From Rhexocercosporidium sp. MPI-PUGE-AT-0058 (taxonomy: Eukaryota; Ascomycota; Leotiomycetes; Helotiales), in assembly GCA_020746875.1 (NCBI GenBank), contig JAGTJL010000011.1:434001-498000 (forward strand): a DNA stretch of 64,000 bases, given 5' to 3'. Both the position numbers and the translations under genes were made by a program. Numbering within the stretch: position 1 is the first letter of the stretch; every line of letters starts with the position of its first letter. The notes under the pieces were generated by a model. That model was not told the origin of the DNA and did not search any database. It saw nothing but the letters and a program-made list of their open reading frames with translations. Below, piece after piece: positions 37,352 through 46,258 of the stretch.

Positions 37352-40300
37352 ATAAGAAACCGTAATATAATATATTTATAATTACGTTAATTAACGTTTT
37401 GCCTTTTACTGGCTTTACGTAAGAAATTATTTAGGCTTTTAAATAAGTTTTAGGAATTATTAAGTTATATAAGAATATATCGCTAATTAAGCGTAAAGGT
37501 TATTTTTATAACTTCGGTCGACGTATTTATTATTATATTATTGCCGGTAAGTTAAGAAATATAAGTTAATTAATATAATATATTATTATTTTCTCGTCGA
37601 ATACTCTCCGTCGTGTAATTAATTATATTAGGCACGCGGATTAATTTATTTTAAAATACGTTTTATAATTTATTTTATAAAATAAAGAATATAATATTTT
37701 CCTTATCTTTTATTAGCTTATAGTTAGGCTTACGTAAAGGTTTATTTACGGGATTATTCTTTTCTTTTTTATAAATTATTATAAAGTCATATTTAAATAG
37801 CTTTAAAGCTTATTTAGCTTATTGCTGGCTTAATACTGTCGTCGTTATAAAATAACGGAAGTTATTATAGTTTATTAATACTTTAATAAAGGCTAAATTA
37901 TTTTTTAAATAATATTTTTAATATACGAAACACTTAACGATCGTAAGGAGTTTTTAATTATATATTTTATAATTTAGCTTAATAATATTTAGCTTTTTAT
38001 TAAAGAATATAATAAAGTGTTATACGGCCTTTCTTTTATTTTTTATTAATTATTTATTAAGTTAAAAGAGAATTCTTATAATTATAAATCTAGACGTATT
38101 AGTTTTTAGCTTTCTTAATTTATTAAAGTTAAAGTATATAAGAAAAGAGGCTAACGTAAATATATTCTTTAATGCGTTAAAAGCCTCTTTTTTAATAGTA
38201 TTTTAATAAAAGGTAAGAGTAAGTTGCTCTTTTTTCTTATCTTCCGTTAAGCTTATTATTAATCGGGCAATAGCTAAAAAGTTTATAATAAAGCGTTAAT
38301 AAAAGTTAATAAAGTCGATGAAAACTTAGATATTTTTAACACTTTTAAGCTTTAATTAATCCTTAATAATATTTATTTGGCTTTGTTTTATTAATACTTT
38401 AATAAAAGATATTATATAATTTAAAAAGTCTACGCTTTAAGTATTAAAAAAGCATTTCAATAGTTTAATAAAGAGATTTACTTATTGTAATCTCTTAAGG
38501 ACTTAATAAACGTAGTTTTTATATTAAAATAAATCCGTTAAATATATTAAGATATCGTTAAAATAAACGATATAAATAATATTTACGAGTCTTATTAATA
38601 TATTATTAATATATATTTGGAATATCGTCGGCGTATTAAATAATTTAAACGGTATTATTTGATATTCATAGTACTTATAATAGTATAAAATGCAGTCTTT
38701 TACTTGTTTTCTTTTTTAATTTTAATACGGTAATATGTATTTTGTAAATTTAAATTAGTAAAAATCTTTACGTCTTGGAGTCTATTTAGCGTCTCGCTAA
38801 TTAACGGTAGAAGGTATTGATTCTTAATTGTAATTTAGTTTAAAGCTTTATAATTAATATATAATTAAAGGCTATTATTTTTTTTTATTATAAATAAAAT
38901 AAAAGCTTTAATTAAGTTCTTACTTTTCCTTATTTATTCTTTAGTTTTAAAGGATTTAAAGTAATTCTGAAGAACTTTTAATTCCGTCTCGGAGAAGTTA
39001 TAAATTAAAGAGTATAAGGGCTTTGCATACGATTTTAGGTCGATAATATATTAGCGGCCTTATAATAAAAGTAACTCGTTCCTTTTTTTTTAAAAAAAGA
39101 CGTTTTTAAATTTATAATATTATTATAAAATAATAAGTATATTGTCGGCGTTTAGTAAACGCGTTATATTAAGGCTAGATATTATAGCGTATATAGGCGA
39201 TTCTTTTTTATTAACGACTTATACAAACTCTTTAAGTCTTATAATATTAAAGTTATAAGTATTATTTAATCGGTATAAGTATTTTTATTATTTAGTTTTA
39301 AAACTGATTTAAGGATTAATTTCTTTTAATTAAGGCTATCTCAGAATTAGGTTTATACTTAGTATATTAATGACTTTTAGCCGGAGTATATTTAGCTTTA
39401 TTTATTTAAGTGTATTTATAATTTTTACTTAAGCGAGAGCTATATTATAAATAATACCTTTATTATTAAGAAGGGTTTAAAATATCTTTAATCCTTCGCC
39501 GGTAAGTTATAAATTATATTCCTTTATTATAAGCTTTGAGACAAAATTGTCTTTTACTTTGCTATTAATTAGGGCTATTAACGTCTTTTATTTTTTATTT
39601 AATAAGATTTTTAATTAAATTTCTATCTTTTTATTTATTAATTTTAATAAAAACGTAAAAGCTATTATAAGTTAGGCGCTTTTTTGACGTTTATTTTTAA
39701 ACTTGCCGGCATTAGTCTTTAAGTATTTATTAACGTAATAACTAAGTTTATAATATAAATAATATTTAACTTTCGACTTATAATTTCCCTTTTTGTTTTT
39801 TTTAATTAGGATTTTATTTAAGTTAGCTTTATTAAATTGCTTTAGCCGGGAATTATCTTGCCTTTCGCTAACTCTTCGTGAAGGCTTACGAAAAAGTTTC
39901 TTTTTCTTATTTTTTAGCTTTTTTTACCTTTTATTATTCTCTTTTATTAAATTATAAGTTTCTTAAAAGGCGATAATAAAAATGATTTTTTTACGGGTTT
40001 ATAATTTATTAACCTGTTTACTTTCGACGATTTTCTGGCGAGCTTTAAGCCGAATCTTATTAAAGAAAATATCTCGTAATTAACGCTTTATAAAAGGCTC
40101 GAAGTATTTCTTTAATCCCTTTAAATAATTAATAAATTTACGAATAAGCTAATTAACTCTTTATTGGGCTATTTTATGAACTTAAGAGTTAATTACCTTT
40201 CTTAAGATAAGGAGTAACTAAAGATTCTCTAGAAACTCTTTATAATCTTTTTAAGTTATTATATTGAATTTCTTTAGGATTTGCTTTTTAAATCTTTCTT

Positions 40301-40853
40301 AAATATTTACCGGTTTTTTATAAAATAATATTGCCGCTTATTTAATTTTAATTATATTAGTCGGGAATCTTTTAGAATCGTAATCAAAAATACAATTATA
40401 AGCTTATAAATATTTTATGAGTTTTTAATAATTCTTTCTTTTATATTCCGAGGGGATTATATATTTGCCCTTTTCTCGGCGTAAAGCCCGAGGTTCGTCG
40501 ACTACTATTAAGAGGCTCCTTATATTACTTTCGTTATCTATAAGAATCTTTAATTTAATAAGTTAAAAGAGTTAAGCTTTCGTTATTATTTTAAGAAAGT
40601 ATTACGTGAAATCGTCGCCGTACATTCGATAATGCTCAGCGATAAGACTGTTAAGGATATCGTTCCGCTTCTTAAGAGCCCGAAGTTGCTCTTATATCGC
40701 GGTAATATTATTTATTAGCGTATCTTCAGCAATTCCCTAATATCTTAAGGTATTTAATCGTTGTCCTTATCGACTTAAGGCTGCCGCTAATAATCTTTTA
40801 GTTTAAACTATTATATAATAATTAGGTTAACGGTAAAAGAATAGTAATTAAAA
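37352..40853 (-). pseudogene. Element 1 gag and RT remnants
   Basis: On the minus strand an RT region at about 38590-38940 reads SLQLYINYKALN, then ITIKNQYLLPLISETLNRL and KIFTNLNLQNTYYRIKI, then IIPFKLFNTPTIFQIYIN and a catalytic-box remnant VYFNDI. These are the family blocks with Asp-to-Asn and Gly-to-Lys type changes that G-to-A mutation gives. Upstream at 39714-39768 is a gag zinc knuckle whose Cys/His ligands have become Tyr. The remainder is too decayed to divide. Confidence 0.7.
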
Positions 40854-41043
40854 TATAATAATTATTAACACGCTAAAGTAATTATAATATAATAGAATAG
40901 CTAAAGAAGCGCTATAGACTTATTAATAATATTTGAATTTATATAAAAGTTAATTACTAAGAAGGGAAGATTACCTTTTTCCTTTTACTGTCTTTATGAG
41001 GGCAGTGATTACGCAATCAGCGCTAAGAGCACAGACTATTACA
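40854..41043 (-). repeat. Element 1 LTR, right copy (5' LTR)
   Basis: 190 bp. Here the inner half is mutated while the outer half next to unique DNA (GAGGGCAGTGATTACGCAATC and on to ACTATTACA) keeps its G and C, the mirror of the left copy. Confidence 0.85.
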
Positions 41044-41048
41044 CCTTC
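41044..41048. repeat. Target-site duplication CCTTC, right copy
   Basis: Identical to 14754-14758, directly abutting the ACA end of the right LTR of element 1. Confidence 0.85.
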
Positions 41049-42360
41049 AAACAGAGCGTTGAGATAACCCGCTGCGCATACCAGACTGCGAGGGTATAGA
41101 CTTCCACTTGGTCCAATAGCTTAGGGTTCTAGAGAAACTGTTTCCCTAGTGGCTTTTTGCGTAGACAAAAGCTCATTGATCGCAGTCCAGTTGTCATATT
41201 CGTTGTGATTTTCCAGCCTAGAGATACAGATTTCGCCTGCCATGGGACGAGCCGTTTGGCCAGTGGCATAATGCCTTCTTCGGCATCGACCTCGCCTTCT
41301 GGACAATGGACTGCCCCTGGGCGTTTCTCGTCATTATTTTCGAATGAAGCCCAGACTCTTTCGATTCCCACCTTCCACTGTCCGAAAAGAAACTTCATGC
41401 GGGCCTGTAGTTGCAATCGTAACTTGTAATCCTCGGTGACCTCCACCCAAATGTCATATTTTCGAATAAACGTTTGGGATTTTGTTGTTGAATCGAGTCC
41501 TGGATGGTAGCTCCCAGTCAAACTCTTCACTACGTCTTTCATCTTTCTCAAGTCCTTCAGTGAACCTATGGGATGCTGTTCTACTCGTGCCTTCTTTACT
41601 GCGCGTACGTCTTTGTCTAGGAGCTTTAGAAGGCAGTCGTCAATGCACCTTCACTGTCATATTATGCTGCGAACAGCCACGCTCCTTCAAGGCAGCCTTC
41701 GATGTATTCCATTCATGTATTTCCCAGCGACGAACGAAAGCATTGCCATCCCTGACAAGCTGCGCCCAGAGATCTGATTGCCTGAGTCGCATTCGAATCT
41801 CTGTGTCAGAAACTTTCCTGGTTTGGATTCCGCGCTGCGTAGCGATGTTCATTATTCGACATTCGCTAAACTCTCCCCGTGAGTAGTAATCCTCTTGTCC
41901 GTTGATGGGTCCATCGACAGGTACCAATTTGGCCACATCAGCGAAGTCCAGCAAGTTCTCGGTATAGATTCCGCCGCAAGGCCATCGAACTTGCCGAAAC
42001 GGGATGCTAATGTGCGTCCTGAGATCTTTGCTGAACTTTTCGACGATGAAACTGGCTGCTGTTGGGCGCGTGTGGTAGCTTGAGTTCCTTTTTGGATGGG
42101 CTTCTTCCTTCGAACCCGCGTCACATTGTCGCCAGCCTTCGTGGCAATGGAGGCATCACTATAGCCGTCATCTGAGTAAGTCATTTGTTTTAATGCCTGA
42201 GTGACCCGTCGTCGCTTTGCAAGGTGAATATGCATCTTGGTAACCTCGCGATGCACTTGCCGGCCTGGCAGCTCTTGCTCCTCCTCGTGTATAGTCGGCC
42301 GTATGTAATCTTCGATCGTAATTAGGTGGACTATAATCGCAATTAACCGGCCCTTCTTCT
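41049..42360 (-). pseudogene. GIY-YIG-like / zinc-finger gene, N-terminal part
   Basis: Minus-strand coding sequence upstream of the retrotransposon insertion, the 5' part of the gene whose 3' part is at 12749-14758. It is open from about 42360 in one frame (IEDYIRP, HLAKRRRVTQALKQMTYSD, VRRKKPIQKG), then shifts near 41960 (GIYTENLLDFADVAKLVPVD onward), again near 41645 (DDCLLKLLDKDVRAVKKARV), and again between about 41230 and 41300 (EICISRLENHN, TAINELLSTQKATRETVSLEP). It meets a TAA at 41121-41123, and after that the frame is open through the insertion point into the GIY-YIG part. The frame shifts mean decay, unrecognised introns or assembly errors. The basic N-terminal region suggests nucleic-acid binding. 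No start codon could be fixed, and no known family was recognised in this half. Confidence 0.5.
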
Positions 42361-42835
42361 ATCTATCTCTATCCTCCCTACACGTTACTACCAGATTTAG
42401 ATATAGGTTCAGACCCCTTCTTAAGTAGGAAGGGGCAGGAGATTAGGCGTGTATGACGACGGCGCTTAGCCTTTAAAGTCGTCTATAGCTCTTCCTCCTC
42501 TTGCGGCTTGCTTGCAGACTATACAAAAAGTTAACCATAGCCTGTACGACTTTGCGCAGAGCCTACCTAGTCTTGCAATCTCTCAAATACTTCAACTATT
42601 TTTCTCCGGGAATTTATAAGTAAAGTTGTCTGATTCTCACAAGCCGATTTTGATGTACTGCTATGATTACCACCTCTGAGGCCCGAAGCGCAGTGCCAGG
42701 TATTAAAAGAAGAGTTTAATTAGAAGTGCAATAATGGTTGATTTTTCTAAGGGCAGAGCGATTCGCGGATGTGATTACGGTCGAGGGCAGATTCCACTGT
42801 CTGAGGATGATTAGATAACTGTTAAAAGCACCTGA
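42361..42835. other. Intergenic, no supportable gene
   Basis: Probable 5' flank of the disrupted GIY-YIG gene. No motif found. Confidence 0.4.
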
Positions 42836-42837
42836 TA

Positions 42838-44218
42838 CAGTCCCTCGCAACTGATATTAAGCGAAAAGTGTAAAACCGCGACTTTTCGCGACACGCGTTT
42901 TTCTTCCTCTTTATAACTGTAACAAAAATGCCACCTTAACGTACTCCTTTTGCTGCGACGTCTGGGAATCGGGGAAAAGGATGCGAACTCTTTCTATACT
43001 TACGCGGACAAATCCTTGGACAAGCTCGTAGATATACAAACCCGCACGAGATCGCGAGGGACTTAAAACTCGAGTATAGCACTGTTAGATATACGATTCA
43101 GCAAGAGCTATTCCGCGACGAAGGAAAGTCCTTATCTCGCAAACTAAAGGGTAAATCGTATACAATTGCCGAAGAAAGGAAACTCTTGCGACACGTTCGC
43201 CTTTACCTAAAGGATACATATAAAGAAGTCATTACGGCGTGTGCGTTAGGTTATAAGGAGACAATGGTTAAGAAGATTTTGAAGGAGCATGGAATTACTA
43301 ATTAGAGAGTTAAAAGGAGGCTTGAACTCACGGAAGTACACGTAGCGAAGCGTCTTTTATAGTGCCTTGCGCATAGATATTGGAGTGTTAAGGAATAGGG
43401 AATGATATGCTGGAGCGACAAGTGCTCTGTAGAGCGGGGGCGGGGTAAAAACGCGGAATAGTGCTTTTGTACGCTAGTATAAAAATAGAATCGAAATATA
43501 ATCTAAATATATAACTGCAAGAAGAATATGAAGGTTATAATCTGGGGAGCCTTTTGGGATAATAGAAGAAGTAACCTTTATATTATGGATCGCGATTTTA
43601 AGTCAAAGAAATATAAGTATTCGGCTGAGTCTTACTTAAAGGTCTTCAACGTTAAAGTTGGACTAATTTTTGAAGATTTAGACGCTGAGTACGAATTTAT
43701 GTAAGATAACGCTTTAATATATACCGTAAGGAAGGTTTGGCTTTAGTTTGAAGGAAAACGAATCACTTTAGTTGTGAATTAGCTACTTTTCTCTTTTAAT
43801 CTTAATTTAATTAAGCACGTGTGATGGCACTTTAAAAAACGACTCTACGATATATTCCCTGACGTTGCGGCCGATAAATCGCAATTAAAGCAAGTAAGAT
43901 AACGTATGGAAAGTTGTTTATAAGCTGCGTGGAATATTTTAAATAAGTCGTTATTTAATACTTTAAGTGCGAGTATATTAGCTAGAATTAAGGCTTGTAT
44001 CGCAGTAGACGGGTGGCATACGAAATATTAAAGTCTGTATGTAACTTACGAGGAAGCTGATTATAGATTTGGAAACTAGAGATTATGACGATTAAATTAA
44101 TATAATTATTTTGTATATAGCTAGCGTGGTTATAAAGTAATTCAAGAAGTTGTATTGAGAGCGAAATATTAATTTGGGCGTTCTCGCTAAGCAGGCTAAT
44201 ATCAGTTGCTTAGTACTG
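42838..44218 (+). mobile_element. Tc1/mariner-type element, inactive
   Basis: 1,381 bp flanked by TA on both sides (42836-42837 and 44219-44220). The terminal inverted repeats are visible as CAGTCCCTCGCAACTGATAT at the left and, inverted, ATATCAGTTGCTTAGTACTG at the right. The transposase reads on the plus strand from about 42940 to 44030. It carries several stops, and the right TIR differs from the left at a run of positions, so the copy is dead. It is much less A+T-biased than the LTR stack. Confidence 0.85.
42940..44030 (+). pseudogene. Tc1-like transposase with stops
   Basis: DDE transposases of this family cut and join DNA at TA sites. In order: a helix-turn-helix region with NPHEIARDLKLEYSTVRYTI; a TIAEERKLLRHVRLYLKD block; a first catalytic block where ICWSDKCSVERGRG has Lys after the Asp where a Glu is usual; VIIWGAFWDNRRSNLYIMDRD; a second block with FM, stop, DNA, where the family has Gln before DNA; and a third block near NLIKHVWWHFKKRLYD where the usual E of NPIEH is Lys. 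In-frame stops occur from about 43303 onward. The changes are mostly C-to-T/G-to-A type, in line with mild RIP. Confidence 0.75.
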
Positions 44219-44220
44219 TA

Positions 44221-45720
44221 GCAGGGTGCGCTGGGGCACACGACTAAGCCTTAAAGTTCATTTTTAGCTTATAATACTTAGTTAGATTCTTTATTTATGT
44301 TCGCGAACAAGATGATCGCTACGCTTATATTTTTTAAGCTTGCGAAATAGGCCTCTTTAAGACAACCCCCCTTCCCCAAATTCTGTCGGGCGATAAAATA
44401 GTACATGACGTTAAAAAATGGTTTTTTTTTGGAGCCAAGATTCGCTAAGACCAACACCAAGACCCTGCCAAGACCAACCTGTAAAAATGCAAATTCCTCG
44501 TAGGACCCTTCAATTTTAGTAAACTAGAACTTGAAGGCATTAATTTAGAATTTATAATAAACGATCGTTATTTTAAAAATCTAGACATTAAAAAAAATGG
44601 ATGATTAACTATAAGAGGTTTCGTTTTGCGCTGATTTCCAGTGCGCCCAATCTGTGTACAACAAGCTTGAGTACTCTCAATTGCAGTCCTGCAATTGAGA
44701 ATGCTACGGCGTGTAATACGAATAAGGCTCGTATATCCGCTATAGTACGCTAAAATACAATACTTCAACAGCGATCACTCTGAGCTGTAGTCTTACAAAC
44801 CAACGTGCTCGCAGCTCTAGAGCTAGTACTCCTGAGTTCAAAATCCGGCCCCCTTCTATAAATAGCGAGAGTTCAAATTTAGCTCCCCACCGCTTTCAAA
44901 GGAACAGGTTCAGGCCCCCAGTTGCGTATTTCATCCTCTTTGTCATCGGAGCCGTATGTTTATCTAACATTCTCTATGCTATGAGTAGCTGTCTGTAGTG
45001 ATCTGTTTACTAATAAGGTAGGATTGTTGTATTACACTCGCACATAAGTTCCTAACCATGCGCCTTCGTATCGAGCAGTATTGAAGGGGCAGTCCCAAAG
45101 GCGTCGATTCAGAGTCCCACTCAGGATTAAAACCATGACTTGCGAGCTGTGGTATCTGTTATCAGCACAAAACCGCCAGCACAGTCATTGCACTGGAAAA
45201 TGAGGAACATCGTCGTCGTTGTGTGGGAGCTAGGATAGGCTCCTGTGATGCTAACAAATCTTTTACATTAAAGAGATTGGAGAAGCTCAGTTTTACTTTT
45301 CTAAATTTAAAAGTATGGAACAATGGGACAGTCGCTGCATTGTCGACTCCATATCTTATCAAAGTTACTGTTCAGGTCCTGTATTTTTGCTTCTATACAA
45401 TCTCTTCTCCTTTACCTTGGCTTCCTTTGGTCTACTAGCAAACAATATCTCCTCATTTGCCTTAGCCCCCTCAAACTAGACGACTACTCTATTCACTACT
45501 CCAGCACTTATCTGTCCCCTGAGTGTTCCCCAATCTTGTGCTTCGCCATATCGTAATCGACTGTGTTTAATCCGTGTAATTCGAGAAAGATTCGAGGTAG
45601 GGGATGAGTGGGTGGGTCCAGATGAAATGATTGCTCGAGTAGTGAAGTGATAAAGGCTCTGAAACACTGGAATTGTAGAAGGTGGACGGAGGTGAAGGAG
45701 ACCTTGGGGGTTTCGAGAGC
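44221..45720. other. Intergenic, no supportable gene
   Basis: No family-like frame. Around 44790-44850 there is a weak resemblance to Pol III box A/B spacing (GAGTTCAAAATCC near 44835) that could be an old tRNA-derived repeat, but it does not fold into a tRNA I can support. The right end is the 3' flank of dib1. Confidence 0.35.
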
Positions 45721-46258
45721 TCAATACCGATATCGTGTAGAGTAATCTTTAGGGCTGACCACTAATCCACGCCCTTTTTTGGCTCCACGATAAATGGTCT
45801 CGATGATGTCGATAAGTTCTTGCTTGTCCTCAAGCACCCAATTCAACTTATTATTATTCCCAGTTCCAAAATCGCACATCATATGCTTGTTTCGAAAGAA
45901 AAACATAATTGTTACCGGGTCGTACAATTCTATTAGAGAGACATCAGCGCAACCCTTGAGAAGAAGACTGAGGTGCTACTCACCGTACATCTGTTTGAAG
46001 TCAGGGACCTGGTCGAGATCGCACACATAGATGACAGCAAAGTTCTTGACTCGATCAGCGATGCCTATAAATGTGCAAGATCAATAAGTGTAGCATGTAT
46101 GGAAAGAGGAACCTCTTACGGTACAGGACTTCGTCTTGTCTCATGCAATCAGGGTCCCAGTCACGACCAAAGCGGATGATCACTAGTCTTTCCTCCTCGC
46201 TCATAATAGCCTGATCGACATGCCAGCCTGTGTTGAGATGTGGGATGACGAAGGACAT
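45721..46258 (-). CDS. dib1: U5 snRNP thioredoxin-like protein Dib1/DIM1
   Basis: Dib1 (human TXNL4A) is a 142-residue thioredoxin-fold component of the U4/U6.U5 tri-snRNP, needed for pre-mRNA splicing in the nucleus. Three exons on the minus strand (46258-46120, 46064-45984, 45929-45721) with GT-AG introns give exactly 142 aa. Conserved blocks include LNTGWHVDQAI, VIIRFGRDWDPDCM, VKNFAVIYVCDLDQVPDF, YDPVTIMFFFRNKHMM, DFGTGNNNKLNW, and the C-terminal RGAKKGRGLVVSPKDYSTRY, among the most conserved ends known for the family. It looks intact, with no close neighbour in operon-like arrangement. Confidence is high because both length and sequence fit. Confidence 0.96.

Larger units (their letters stand above)
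14759..41043 (-). mobile_element. Element 1: RIP-mutated Ty3/gypsy retrotransposon holding two nested elements
   Basis: The span starts TGTAATGATCAC and ends ACTATTACA, bounded by 190-bp LTRs and a CCTTC duplication. Minus-strand pol remains fix its orientation. From right to left I see a degraded gag zinc knuckle (39714-39768), RT (about 38590-38940), the integrase HHCC zinc-binding region (about 30180-30440) and the integrase core end (about 17110-17310). A purine-rich tract just inside the left LTR (minus strand AAGAAGGGAGATA) suits the plus-strand primer. Subtracting elements 2 and 3 leaves about 7.0 kb, a normal gypsy length. Nearly every codon run is broken by TAA/TAG of C-to-T or G-to-A type, so the element is dead. 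Its insertion disrupted the GIY-YIG gene. Confidence 0.85.

Noticed and set aside
14949..40853. A centromere or a mitochondrial DNA insert, because of the extreme A+T content.
   Set aside because: LTR pairs, target duplications and gypsy pol blocks explain the whole block. No mitochondrial genes or rRNA were seen, and residual CpG-rich words fit RIP.
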